A stretch of DNA of 22,601 nucleotides, taken from NCBI GenBank assembly GCA_003229495.1, contig QIEB01000259.1, positions 1 to 22,601 of the forward strand. The letters run 5' to 3'. Position numbers and translations under genes: made by a program. Under the pieces are notes generated by a model. The model was not told where the DNA came from. It made no database searches and saw only the letters and a list, made by a program, of their open reading frames with translations. The DNA is from Flammeovirgaceae bacterium. Its GTDB lineage: Bacteria > Bacteroidota > Bacteroidia > Cytophagales > Cyclobacteriaceae. The stretch's first letter is position 1, and the number at the start of each line of letters is the position of its first letter. Below are positions 7,338 through 16,468 of the stretch, piece after piece.

Positions 7338-8069
7338 ATGAAAAATGTACTAATAACCTGGTGTTTATTGTTTTCCTTTTCCTTGTACAGTCAGGACCTT
7401 ATGGTCATCCATCGTCAAATTGCGGTCGCGGACGTATCTGTAGATTCATGGTCAGCACCTCTTAATGACAACATGAGCTTCTATGAAAAGACCTTTGAAG
7501 ACTTTACCAAGCAGGAGTTCGGCACAAAAAGCAGGGATAACGGGAAAAATGAGGAATTATTGGAAAAGGTCAGTATTCCACAGGTGACGGACAAGCGAGG
7601 AGATCTACGTCTCACTTTTTTCACAGAGGGCTCACAAACTAAAATGGGAATATCTCTTATGTTGGGTTATGATGTATGGATCAATCCCGAAGATTATAGT
7701 GAAGAAATGGAACGGTTAAGACATTTTTCCAGGGATTACCTACGCTACCACTATACAGAATATTATAATGATATTATTGAAAATGACCTTAAATTGATCA
7801 GTAGTAATAAAAAGTCCATCGAAAAGTCGGAAAAATCCATCAGTAACATGCGCGCTCAGATCTCCAGAAACGAGAAGAAATTGAACAACGAAACCAATTC
7901 CAGTCGCAGCGGCGGACTGGAAAGGAAAAACCAGCAAAATACCGCAGATATTGAGCGGCTGGAATCAGAAATTCCTGAGCTCCAGGGAAAAATTGACTCT
8001 CTTGATGAACATATTCAGCAAATGAAAGACCAGCTGAAATATGTAGAAGAGCAGTATTTTACGGAATAA
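7338..8069 (+). CDS. Secreted coiled-coil protein of unknown function
   Basis: 243 residues from the ATG at 7338, which opens a clean signal peptide (MKNVLITWCLLFSFSLYSQ, cut before or after the Gln). A TTG 30 bp upstream would also work in frame but adds ten polar residues before the signal and overlaps the repaired end of the transporter gene. The mature protein has an N-terminal part of about 130 residues with mixed beta/alpha character, then a long charged helix (about 135-240) full of Lys, Glu, Asn and Ser heptads, predicted coiled coil, ending VEEQYFTE. No known domain recognised. It lies between the SLC12-like gene and trkA, 45 bp before the latter, so a link with ion transport is possible but only by position. 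Predicted periplasmic or surface-exposed. Confidence 0.7.
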   Translation: MKNVLITWCLLFSFSLYSQDLMVIHRQIAVADVSVDSWSAPLNDNMSFYEKTFEDFTKQEFGTKSRDNGKNEELLEKVSIPQVTDKRGDLRLTFFTEGSQTKMGISLMLGYDVWINPEDYSEEMERLRHFSRDYLRYHYTEYYNDIIENDLKLISSNKKSIEKSEKSISNMRAQISRNEKKLNNETNSSRSGGLERKNQQNTADIERLESEIPELQGKIDSLDEHIQQMKDQLKYVEEQYFTE

Positions 8070-8114
8070 ATTAAAACCTTTTTCCGTATATTTCCTGGGC
8101 TATCCTAAAATTCT

Positions 8115-9455
8115 ATGAGAATAATCATTGCCGGTGCAGGTGAAGTCGGTTTCCATTTAGCAAAACTGCTTGCCTATGAAAAGCAGGATATTGTCCTAAT
8201 CGACACGGACAAAGACAAGCTCACACAGGTTGCCAACTCCATGGATGTGGCAGTAATAATAGGCAATGCCACCTATTTCAGCGTATTGGAAGAGGCTAAG
8301 GTTTCCAAGGCCAGTTTGTTGCTTGCTGTTACCTCTTCTGAGGAAACCAACCTGGCTACTGCCATCATTGCCAAGCAACTGGGTGCCAAAAAAACCGTGG
8401 CCCGTATCAGCAATATTGAGTTTTTACTAAAGAAGGAAAAGACCGCACTGAAGCAGCTGGGGATCGACGAGTTGATATCGCCGGAATCACTTGCCGCACG
8501 CGAGATTAAAAGGCTGTTGAAAGAAACCGCTGTAACTGACACTTTTGATTTTGACCATGGACTGTTGTCCCTGATAGGGATTAACGTGGACGAGGGCAGT
8601 GCTTTGCACAACAAGGCCATCGCTGAACTGGCGCACCTTAACCCCGATCATAACTTTATAACAGTAGCCATTCTCCGCAATAATGAGACTATCATCCCCA
8701 GGGGAAATACCGAGTTCCAATTAAATGATCATGCCTATTTTATTACCGAACCAAGTGGTATTGAAAGGGTGTTGAGCTTTACCTCTAAAGAACGTCGTAA
8801 TATAAAGAACGTCATGCTACTGGGGGGTAGCAAGATTGGTTTCCACACAGCTCGTAAGTTGAGTATCAAATACCATGTCAAGTTGATTGAAATGGATAAA
8901 GAAAAGTGTTTCAAGCTAGCAGACCAGCTACCGGGCACCTTGGTTATCAACGCTGATGGAAGCGATGTGGAACTGTTGAAGTCCGAAGGGATTGCCGAAA
9001 TGGACGCTTTTATTGCCGTGACTGGAAACTCTGAAAGCAACATCATATCATGTCTACTTGCAAAAAACCAGGGTGTCCCCAAGACTATTGCTCTGGTAGA
9101 AAATATCGACTACATACACTTATCTCAAAATGTGGGCGTTGACACCATGATCAACAAAAAATTGATAGCAGCAAATTTTATATTTAGGTACATCCGTCAG
9201 GGTGAGGTATTGGATTTAACCAGCATACACGGAGTTGATGCTGAAATCCTGGAATATGAGGTTACCGGATCTTCAAAAATTGTTGAAATGGAGCTAAAAG
9301 ATGTAGATTTTCCCAAGTCGGCCATTGTAGGAGGAGTGATTAGAAAACGTCAGGGATTTACTACCACGGGAGGATTTAAGTTTAAACCGAAAGACCGGGT
9401 GGTGGTACTTAGCAAACCAGAGTGTATAGCCAAAGTGGAAAGTCTCTTTAAATAG
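8115..9455 (+). CDS. trkA: Trk K+ uptake system, NAD-binding regulatory subunit
   Basis: 446 residues, the normal length of two-repeat TrkA. Two RCK modules are seen: the first Rossmann fold begins IIIAGAGEVGFHLAKLL (3-19) with the nucleotide-ribose acidic residue in LIDTD (Asp30), the second begins VMLLGGSKIGFHTARKL (about 233-249) with an acidic residue at LIEMD. Each is followed by an RCK_C (TrkA-C) domain (about 140-222 and 365-446). It forms a cytoplasmic ring that gates TrkH in response to NAD(H) and ATP/ADP. It starts with ATG 45 bp after the coiled-coil gene; trkH follows after 12 bp, so trkA and trkH form one operon. A near-consensus -7 element TATATTTC is at 8087-8094. Confidence 0.95.
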   Translation: MRIIIAGAGEVGFHLAKLLAYEKQDIVLIDTDKDKLTQVANSMDVAVIIGNATYFSVLEEAKVSKASLLLAVTSSEETNLATAIIAKQLGAKKTVARISNIEFLLKKEKTALKQLGIDELISPESLAAREIKRLLKETAVTDTFDFDHGLLSLIGINVDEGSALHNKAIAELAHLNPDHNFITVAILRNNETIIPRGNTEFQLNDHAYFITEPSGIERVLSFTSKERRNIKNVMLLGGSKIGFHTARKLSIKYHVKLIEMDKEKCFKLADQLPGTLVINADGSDVELLKSEGIAEMDAFIAVTGNSESNIISCLLAKNQGVPKTIALVENIDYIHLSQNVGVDTMINKKLIAANFIFRYIRQGEVLDLTSIHGVDAEILEYEVTGSSKIVEMELKDVDFPKSAIVGGVIRKRQGFTTTGGFKFKPKDRVVVLSKPECIAKVESLFK

Positions 9456-9467
9456 GGCTCCCAATAG

Positions 9468-10925
9468 ATGAGATTCAACTTTAAAATCATCGGCAGCCTG
9501 CTGGGCATTTTACTGATCATTAACGGAGTGTTCATGTTGCTGTGCCTTCCGGTTTCTCTTTTTTATCAGGAGGGAGGTGTGTTTCCCCTGATCATGTCCG
9601 GGTTAACTTCAGCCGGCGTCGGTGGCTGTCTTTGGTGGTCCACTCGTAAAAGGTTAAATGATACACTGAGTAAGCGTGACGGGTACCTAATCGTGACCAT
9701 GGGATGGTTGGGCATGTCATTGGCAGGAACGCTACCCTATATTTTTTCAGGGGCCATACCAAATTTCACCAATGCTTTTTTCGAAACTATATCAGGGTTT
9801 ACCACTACCGGCGCTAGTATCCTTAATGACATAGAATCCGTTCCCAAAGGAATTTTATTCTGGAGAAGTCTTACCCAATGGATGGGTGGGATGGGTATCA
9901 TAGTACTGGCAGTGGCCATTCTCCCGCTGTTGGGCATTGGAGGTATGCAGTTGTTTGTTGCCGAGGCACCTGGTCTGAGACCGGATAAGCTGCAGCCCAG
10001 AATCACAGAAACGGCAAAGCGGCTTTGGATCATTTACGTCGGGCTTACCCTTGCGGAATTTGTATTATTGCTTTTGGGAGGCATGTCAGTTTATGATGCA
10101 ATGAATCATAGTCTCACTACCATGGCCACCGGAGGGTTTTCCACAAAACAGAATAGTATTGCACATTACAATAATCCTTACATACACTATGTAATAATCC
10201 TCTTCATGTTTATCGCTGGGACAAATTTCACTTTGACTTATTTTGGGTTTAAAGGCAACTTCCGCAAAATATGGGCCAACGAAGAATTCAGGGTATATTT
10301 GATTGGGGTAGTATCTATGGGAATTATAGTCTCCCTTGGTTTATTTGCCAGCTCAGATGGGGACTTTGAGGAATCGTTTCGGAATGCCATGTTTCAGGTA
10401 GTTTCTATTATTACCACTACTGGTTTTATCTCAGCCGATTTTACCACCTGGACTCCCGCCCTAACTATTCTATTTTTTATGTTTATGTTTATAGGAGCCT
10501 CTGCCGGCTCAACCGCAGGTGGGGTCAAAATCGTCCGCCACTTGCTACTTTTAAAAAATGGCGTCCTTGAGTTGAAAAGGCAGATCCATCCAGCTGCCAT
10601 AATCCCCGTTAGGTTGAATGAAAAAGCCGTAAGTCAGGAAATTACTTCAAATGTGCTGGCTTTCATTATGATATATCTTACAATTTTTGTGATCAGCACT
10701 TGCGTGATGGGATTAATTGGAGTGGACTTCGAAACTGCTTTAGGCAGCGTAGCTACTTCACTAGGTAACATTGGACCAGGACTTGGCAGTGTAGGCCCGG
10801 CACATACCTTTGCTCATATACCAACAACCGGCAAATGGTTCCTATCATTTTTAATGCTTCTGGGGAGACTTGAACTTTTTACCGTCTTGATCCTGATCAC
10901 ACCCTATTTTTGGATGAGAAACTAA
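9468..10925 (+). CDS. trkH: Trk K+ uptake system, membrane pore subunit
   Basis: 485 residues, typical of TrkH. The SKT fold has four membrane-pore-membrane repeats, each with a filter-like loop: FTTTGAS (111-117), TMATGGFS (218-225), ITTTGFIS (about 308-320) and TSLGNIGPGLG near residue 430. The intramembrane gating loop GASAGSTAGGVKIVRH follows the third filter, with its conserved Arg/Lys. It imports K+ (with H+ or Na+) across the inner membrane together with TrkA, encoded 12 bp upstream. Its stop TAA (10923-10925) is 2 bp before the ATG of the antiporter, which suggests a three-gene operon. Confidence 0.96.
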   Translation: MRFNFKIIGSLLGILLIINGVFMLLCLPVSLFYQEGGVFPLIMSGLTSAGVGGCLWWSTRKRLNDTLSKRDGYLIVTMGWLGMSLAGTLPYIFSGAIPNFTNAFFETISGFTTTGASILNDIESVPKGILFWRSLTQWMGGMGIIVLAVAILPLLGIGGMQLFVAEAPGLRPDKLQPRITETAKRLWIIYVGLTLAEFVLLLLGGMSVYDAMNHSLTTMATGGFSTKQNSIAHYNNPYIHYVIILFMFIAGTNFTLTYFGFKGNFRKIWANEEFRVYLIGVVSMGIIVSLGLFASSDGDFEESFRNAMFQVVSIITTTGFISADFTTWTPALTILFFMFMFIGASAGSTAGGVKIVRHLLLLKNGVLELKRQIHPAAIIPVRLNEKAVSQEITSNVLAFIMIYLTIFVISTCVMGLIGVDFETALGSVATSLGNIGPGLGSVGPAHTFAHIPTTGKWFLSFLMLLGRLELFTVLILITPYFWMRN

Positions 10926-10927
10926 CC

Positions 10928-12202
10928 ATGGAATTTAACGTTTATTGGGCGTTAATAGCTGCCTCCGTCATCGTTATACTGTCATATTTTTTCAATTCAT
11001 TGGCTCGTAGAACCAATGTACCAGCGGTTTTGATGTTAATCATAACTGGGTTTGTAATTAGTTTTATGGTTGAGTTTGATGGTGAAACTCTTCGCCCAAC
11101 TCTGGAAACACTTGGAACCATCGGGTTGGTAATGATCGTATTGGAAGCAGCTCTTGACCTGCACCTTGTCAAGAAAAAAGCAGGACTCTTTGGGAAATCG
11201 CTTATGATTGCCCTGATACTGTTGATCTTTACCACTTTTGGAATTGCCCTGATAATTAAATTCTTCTTTGAGGTCAACCAACTCGAAGCCCTGGTATATG
11301 CAATTCCCCTGTCAATCATGAGTAGTGCTATTATTATTCCAAGTGTGGCCAATCTTATTGGTGAAGACAAGGAGTTTCTAGTAATTGAAGCTGCATTTTC
11401 CGATATCCTTGGCATCATGATATTTTATTTTATCCTTGACAGTGTGGAACTGAAGGGTTTTACTGCCATTAGTCTTCATGTAGTGCAGAACATTGGACTA
11501 ACAGTTTTTATTGCAGTAGCGTTCGGCTATCTAATCATAATACTAATTCAAAAAGTAACCGGTGAGGTTAAACTATTTTTACCTATATCGGTACTAGTTC
11601 TTCTATTCGCGACGGGTAAGTTATTCCACTTATCATCGTTGATGTTTGTACTAGCGTTTGGCTTGATGTTAAACAACATCAATGTGTTCTTCAGAGGGTT
11701 TTTAAAGCGATATATTATCCCTGAAGCATACCAGGAATTATTGTCTGAAATAAAACTAATCACTCTTGAAAGTTCCTTTTTGATCCGGACGTTCTTTTTC
11801 ATAGTCTTTGGGATGTCGATTACTTTGGATGGATTTAATCAACTTTCGGTATTTGTAGTGGCTATTCTGGCGCTGGCCATTATGTATCTTTTTCGCTGGG
11901 CCGCGCTCCGGCTTATTACTCCAAAACAAGTATTCCCTGCTCTTTATGTAGCCCCTAGAGGACTAATTACAATCCTACTATTCTACAGCATTCCTTCACA
12001 ACACCAAATTAGCAACTTCAGCCCGGCAATTCTGTTCCTGGTGATCATTATCAGCAATTTAGTCATGATGTACGGTCTGATACGAAATGGCCAAGGTCTT
12101 GAGAAAACCCCAGGAGAAATTTTGCTTGAATCCCCTTCACTTGAATCACAAAAGACAAAGGAACCAACACCTGAATTACCTAACCCCTCAAAACCGGATT
12201 AG
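10928..12202 (+). CDS. Monovalent cation:proton antiporter (CPA superfamily)
   Basis: 424 residues from ATG 10928; an upstream in-frame TTG (10910) would overlap trkH, so the ATG is preferred. About 12 hydrophobic segments match the Na+/H+ exchanger fold: N-terminal NVPAVLMLIITGFVI, the crossover helix MSSAIIIPSVANL, and the helix EAAFSDILGIMIF holding a conserved-type Asp, followed by the late APRGLITILLF motif seen in NhaP-type proteins. A short, Pro/Glu-rich cytoplasmic tail ends the protein; there is no RCK domain. It probably exchanges Na+ or K+ for H+ in the inner membrane. The position right after trkAH suggests that uptake and efflux of K+/Na+ are co-expressed. Ion choice cannot be read from the sequence. 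Confidence 0.88.
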   Translation: MEFNVYWALIAASVIVILSYFFNSLARRTNVPAVLMLIITGFVISFMVEFDGETLRPTLETLGTIGLVMIVLEAALDLHLVKKKAGLFGKSLMIALILLIFTTFGIALIIKFFFEVNQLEALVYAIPLSIMSSAIIIPSVANLIGEDKEFLVIEAAFSDILGIMIFYFILDSVELKGFTAISLHVVQNIGLTVFIAVAFGYLIIILIQKVTGEVKLFLPISVLVLLFATGKLFHLSSLMFVLAFGLMLNNINVFFRGFLKRYIIPEAYQELLSEIKLITLESSFLIRTFFFIVFGMSITLDGFNQLSVFVVAILALAIMYLFRWAALRLITPKQVFPALYVAPRGLITILLFYSIPSQHQISNFSPAILFLVIIISNLVMMYGLIRNGQGLEKTPGEILLESPSLESQKTKEPTPELPNPSKPD

Positions 12203-12300
12203 AACCAACTGCTGTTCTCTCTAGTACATTATTCCCATGCTTCTGTTCGATATTAGCATAGAAATACCGTTCGAGTGTATTATATTTAGTAAAATAGGTT

Positions 12301-12312
12301 CCTTTTAAAAGG
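12301..12312. promoter_or_regulatory. 12-bp perfect palindrome before the ATPase-like gene
   Basis: CCTTTTAAAAGG is perfectly self-complementary and ends at the base before the TTG codon at 12313. A -7-like TATATTTA lies 13 bp upstream (12281-12288). The arrangement would fit an operator at the transcription start, with the gene then starting at ATG 12349. Chance occurrence is possible in AT-rich DNA. Confidence 0.3.
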
Positions 12313-15300
12313 TTGACTTCCTATTTTAATCAGCTGTTTATCAGCACTATGAATCATCAACATCAACAATACTTCCACCGAATCAAGGAATTGGTCTTAG
12401 CTCATTTGATACCTGTTTTGGTTAATAAACTTGAGGACCAGGTACAATTGATTAATGAGGCCAAGAGTAGTTTAGCGGAATATTATACCAAAATCGATCA
12501 AGAAGACAACAAAGTAGAGGTGTTGGAGATGCTTCGAAAAATGAAAACACTAAAGGAGTCCTTGGGCAATTCGGTAAACAATATCGCCGTCATTAATGAA
12601 GACATCGATCTGGATGAAGATTTCAATCAATATTTTATAGAACTTAAAAATTATACCGATACTCTTCCAGAGGCCTTACTAGAGTATCAGAGTTTAGATA
12701 GGTTCCAGCCTTCTGCCAATGACACTTTCCGCATCAAAGTCAGTAAAAGAATCAAAAGGTGGGCGCTTGTCTTGGGGTGGATCCCACAAAGGTTCGCTAA
12801 TTGGGTTAGAAATAAAACCGGTAAGCCAGTCACTGAGATAAAGCCCTGGAAACACGATATCCCATTGAAGGGATTGGTAACCTACCATTTCAGGGACCTG
12901 CTGGTGGAACATTTGATAGATATGGTACAAGCAATTAATAGGGCAGTTGCTGCTTCAACTCATGAACTCTATGAGGTTGAAGCCAGTCTGGATCAGAAAT
13001 TTGTAAGTATGATCGGGGAAGAAAACCAGCAAGTGATTACGGTTTCTACGAATCAGGATGGTACTATTGACCAGATCCTGAGTAAGATAAATGAACTTGC
13101 CGAATCCATTCCAGGTATGACCGTCAACCGCCTGGAGCGGATTTACGGTATGTTTCAGACCAATTACCATATGGTTGGCACTATTGAGTTGTCATCCAAG
13201 AATTTCGAGCCTTCAGGTCTGGAGGCTGCCCATAAACTGGTGAAAAAGGCCTATAAGAAGACGTTGCGTGGGTGGCAAAATACCCTGGCTGTATTATCGG
13301 ACCGGTACAACTTCGATCACGAATTGTTCAAAACAAGGTTCACCAATCTGGAACAGTACTTGTTCGTTAGTCAGAAACTGGAAACCAGAATTTCCGGGAA
13401 AATTCTTGGGGCAATTAGAGAGATCTCCGAATTCCTTTCAGCCAAACAGCGAGAATTGGAGGTCTCATCAACTCACGCTGAAGATTTTAAAAAGTCATTG
13501 AAAGAAATGCGGTATGGAACCTCCAGGTTCTTAAAGCAATCGATTCCAGGTTGTATCCAACTGATTAGAGAACAAAATGTTCCGGCATTGATAGAAAATC
13601 TTGAAACCAAGACCAGAAATCAGGTATCGCAGCTTTCAGAATCGCGATCAATGGTGAAGAATATTAGCTACGAGCATCCCATAAAAGAATCTGATATAAA
13701 TAAAATTGCACCCAAGGATCTGATTACGTTCGAAGCATTACCGAATTATTTAGACAAAATACAATCTTTAAGTACCGAGTTTACCGATGTGATCGAGTCC
13801 ACACAACAGCAATTGATGGAGATTTCCAATATATGTGACTTTAATCTGGAGACCGCACTGGCTGCAATAGATGATGAATCCCAGCATGACCGGGCTAAAA
13901 CTATGTCAACAGAAGGCATTAAAAGAGCCCACAGCCGCTTGCAGGACATTGCAAAGGCTTTATCCGAATTAGCAACTACCGGTGATGAGACCATCCACGC
14001 GGGTGTGAATGAGTTTAACAACAGAATAATGGCTTTGAACCAAATTGACAAAGCATTTGACATTCAAGTTCGGATCGCCAAAGCCATGGCAATAGAGAAA
14101 ACCAAGGCAGTTCGGACTCATTTGCTGGATCAACTCAACAGGATAGTCCCACGACTCATAACAAATTTAAAGAGGAAAGGGTTAATGCTGTATAAGCAGT
14201 ATCGGGATACTTCCCGAAAATATGGTATAAGTACCAGCCCACAGATACTTAATGCCGAGGTATCAGGATTTTTATCAGACACCGATCATACTGTGAGCAA
14301 TATGCCCTTTGTCTATCAGCGCTTATTTGAAATCAACCCTTTGGACAATCCGTATTTTTACGAACCTAGACAACGTGCAACTCTGGGTCTCAGAAAAGCC
14401 TTTGAAAACTGGGAAGAGGGTCATTATGGGGCAACTGCCCTGATTGCTGAGGCGGGGAGCGGAGCCACCACATTGATACATTTTTTTTTACAGGAATTAA
14501 AAAGCACCATTCCTACCATTCGTATCAACACCTCCCAGCAAATTTATTCCAGGGATGATTTTTTTAAATTTTTTCAACAATTATTTGAAACCAATAGTTT
14601 GACCGATACCGATGCGCTGGTAAATTACCTGAACACACTTGATGGAAAGAGAATAGTGGTCTTGGAAGACCTCGAGCATTTCTTTTTGAGGAAGGTCAAT
14701 GGATTCGACTGTATCAAAATCATTATTGAATTGACAACCCGAACCAATCAAAATATTTTTTGGCTTACCACCATAAATGAATACAGTTATCAATATCTGG
14801 TCAAAACTTCCAACATTGATGACTATTTCTCATACAATATCATTCTTAAACCTCTTAGGCCTCAACAAGTAACTTCTCTGGTCTTAAAAAGACACCGTGT
14901 GAGCGGGTTCAATATCAGTTTTAGGCCGCATAAATTGGACCGAAAAAATAGCAAGTTCAAAAAAATGGACGAGGGCCAAAAGCAAAAATACTTGCAGAAA
15001 GAGTTCTTTACTAATCTTAACAGGATTGCTAAAAGTAATGTCTCCCTGGCTTTAATATATTGGCTTCGCGCGGTAAAAGAAATTGACGATGATGCTATGT
15101 ACTTCAGATCATTGAAAGCTATAAATTTTTCCTTTCTGGCCCGGCTGTCGGATGAAAAACTATTTACATTACATGCCATGCTTTTACATGACGGGATTAC
15201 TATTAATGATCATTCCATGGTGTTTCGACAAGCTCTGAAAAGAAGTAAACTTATGGTGCTACCTCTATTTGATGACGGCATAATTGTGTACAAGGACGGA

Positions 15301-15372
15301 AGATTTTACATCAATCCATTATTATTTAGGCAAGTGGTGAATCTATTGACTGATAAAAATATACTTCACTAA
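12313..15372 (+). CDS. Large AAA/STAND-like protein with degenerate P-loop
   Basis: Up to 1019 residues from TTG 12313; an ATG at 12349 (codon 13, MNHQHQQ) is an equally good start and avoids the palindrome. Residues 1 to about 680 are mostly helical and rich in Gln, Glu, Lys and Leu with no recognised domain and no membrane segment; a Trp/Arg-rich stretch near 150-180 (RWALVLGWIPQRFANWVRN) may touch membranes. Residues about 690-900 look like an AAA/STAND NTPase: AEAGSGATTL at 712-721 where Ala718 replaces the Walker A lysine, and RIVVLEDLEHFF at 780-791 as Walker B, then a WLTTINE sensor-like strand. The last 120 residues resemble a winged helix. ATP hydrolysis is therefore doubtful. The stop TAA shares one base with the ATG of the MscS gene (TAATG), so the two are coupled. 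Role unknown. Confidence 0.7.
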   Translation: MTSYFNQLFISTMNHQHQQYFHRIKELVLAHLIPVLVNKLEDQVQLINEAKSSLAEYYTKIDQEDNKVEVLEMLRKMKTLKESLGNSVNNIAVINEDIDLDEDFNQYFIELKNYTDTLPEALLEYQSLDRFQPSANDTFRIKVSKRIKRWALVLGWIPQRFANWVRNKTGKPVTEIKPWKHDIPLKGLVTYHFRDLLVEHLIDMVQAINRAVAASTHELYEVEASLDQKFVSMIGEENQQVITVSTNQDGTIDQILSKINELAESIPGMTVNRLERIYGMFQTNYHMVGTIELSSKNFEPSGLEAAHKLVKKAYKKTLRGWQNTLAVLSDRYNFDHELFKTRFTNLEQYLFVSQKLETRISGKILGAIREISEFLSAKQRELEVSSTHAEDFKKSLKEMRYGTSRFLKQSIPGCIQLIREQNVPALIENLETKTRNQVSQLSESRSMVKNISYEHPIKESDINKIAPKDLITFEALPNYLDKIQSLSTEFTDVIESTQQQLMEISNICDFNLETALAAIDDESQHDRAKTMSTEGIKRAHSRLQDIAKALSELATTGDETIHAGVNEFNNRIMALNQIDKAFDIQVRIAKAMAIEKTKAVRTHLLDQLNRIVPRLITNLKRKGLMLYKQYRDTSRKYGISTSPQILNAEVSGFLSDTDHTVSNMPFVYQRLFEINPLDNPYFYEPRQRATLGLRKAFENWEEGHYGATALIAEAGSGATTLIHFFLQELKSTIPTIRINTSQQIYSRDDFFKFFQQLFETNSLTDTDALVNYLNTLDGKRIVVLEDLEHFFLRKVNGFDCIKIIIELTTRTNQNIFWLTTINEYSYQYLVKTSNIDDYFSYNIILKPLRPQQVTSLVLKRHRVSGFNISFRPHKLDRKNSKFKKMDEGQKQKYLQKEFFTNLNRIAKSNVSLALIYWLRAVKEIDDDAMYFRSLKAINFSFLARLSDEKLFTLHAMLLHDGITINDHSMVFRQALKRSKLMVLPLFDDGIIVYKDGRFYINPLLFRQVVNLLTDKNILH

Positions 15373-16397
15373 TGAAACTGAGCAGGAGTGTATGTCTAAA
15401 GCTGGTACTGATGGTGACTACCTGGCTGTCGGTATTGTATGGATGGGCACAAACAGATACTGACACCCTGGTTCATGTAGATTCTGCAGTACACATCTAC
15501 TTGTCCAGTTCGGACACCATTGTTATTCATCAAACAGACACTGTGTTAATAGTAATTGATACAGCTTCATCAATTCCTGCTAAAGAATTGCGGACCGAAG
15601 GTGAAATGAATCCTAAATCGGTGTTGAAACTCATTTCTGTTGGCAAGATTATATGGTCCATAATATTTTTTCTGATTACCTATCTGGTCATTAAAGGACT
15701 TACCAAACTGTTGCATATTTTAGCCGAACGCAGCGCCCGTTATCGAATCACGGTGAAAGGGTTTATTCCGGTAGTGAGAATCTTGGGGTGGATATTGGCG
15801 GTTTATGTGGTGGTTGGTGGTGTAATTAATCCACCGGTTGAAACATTGATAGCAGTAGCGGCTTCGATAGGTATAGCTGTAGGGTTTGCCGCCCAGGATG
15901 TAATCAGGAATATCTTCGGAGGTCTTATTATTATCATTGACAGACCTTTCAAGGTTGGTGACAAGATAGAAATTGGCAAGTACTACGGTGAGGTAGTAGA
16001 AATCGGATTGAGGTCTACTCAGGTGGTCACTCCAGATGACTCTCTGGTGAGTATTCCCAACGGGGAAGTAATGAACCAGTCAGTATCTAATGCTAATGCA
16101 GGGGAACCAAATTGTCAGGTAGTTGCTGAGATTTATCTTCCTATAACTGTTGATACCGGTCAAGCCCGGAAAATCGCTTTGGAAGCCGCTCAGGTTTCAA
16201 AATATGTATATCTCAACAAACCAATTAAGGTGCTCTTCCTCAATGAAGTACATCAACGCCGTTCTTATTTGAAAATGCGGTTGAAAGCCTATGTTTTGGA
16301 CATTAGAGATGAATTTGAATTTAAAAGTGATATGACAGAGACAGTCCTGAGGGAATTGATCAATCAAAAGGTGGTCCAAGCCGAAGACTTATACTAA
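15372..16397 (+). CDS. MscS-family mechanosensitive channel
   Basis: 341 residues. A signal peptide (1-26, ending YGWAQ) leads to an Asp/Thr/Ser-rich extracytoplasmic stretch (about 27-80) not found in E. coli MscS. Then come membrane segments at about 90-110 and 130-152 and the pore helix with GIAVGFAAQDVIRNIFGG (about 167-184), followed by the family hallmark DRPFKVGDKI (190-199) and the cytoplasmic beta and alpha/beta domains (SLVSIPNGEVMNQ). It should open under membrane tension and release solutes on osmotic downshock. The start overlaps the stop of the 1019-residue protein by one base, so both are probably made together. The short length and two N-terminal segments make it an MscS- rather than MscK-type protein. 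Confidence 0.93.
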   Translation: MKLSRSVCLKLVLMVTTWLSVLYGWAQTDTDTLVHVDSAVHIYLSSSDTIVIHQTDTVLIVIDTASSIPAKELRTEGEMNPKSVLKLISVGKIIWSIIFFLITYLVIKGLTKLLHILAERSARYRITVKGFIPVVRILGWILAVYVVVGGVINPPVETLIAVAASIGIAVGFAAQDVIRNIFGGLIIIIDRPFKVGDKIEIGKYYGEVVEIGLRSTQVVTPDDSLVSIPNGEVMNQSVSNANAGEPNCQVVAEIYLPITVDTGQARKIALEAAQVSKYVYLNKPIKVLFLNEVHQRRSYLKMRLKAYVLDIRDEFEFKSDMTETVLRELINQKVVQAEDLY

Positions 16398-16406
16398 GGT
16401 AGGGGA

Positions 16407-16414
16407 TATTTTTG
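16407..16414 (+). promoter_or_regulatory. Putative -7 element before the rimB-like/rimK pair
   Basis: TATTTTTG fits the Bacteroidota -7 consensus TAnnTTTG and sits 10 bp after the mscS stop. The leader to the ATG at 16469 would be about 47 nt. No clear -33 TTTG is seen at the right distance, so support is weak. Confidence 0.35.
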
Positions 16415-16468
16415 CTCCACTAACTAACTCAAAATGACGGGAGAACTTAAGAAGCTCTAAGTAGGTAG

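Noticed and set aside
10942..11418. Minus-strand open frame of 158 residues
   Set aside because: Antisense to the antiporter; composition reflects reversed membrane-helix codons.
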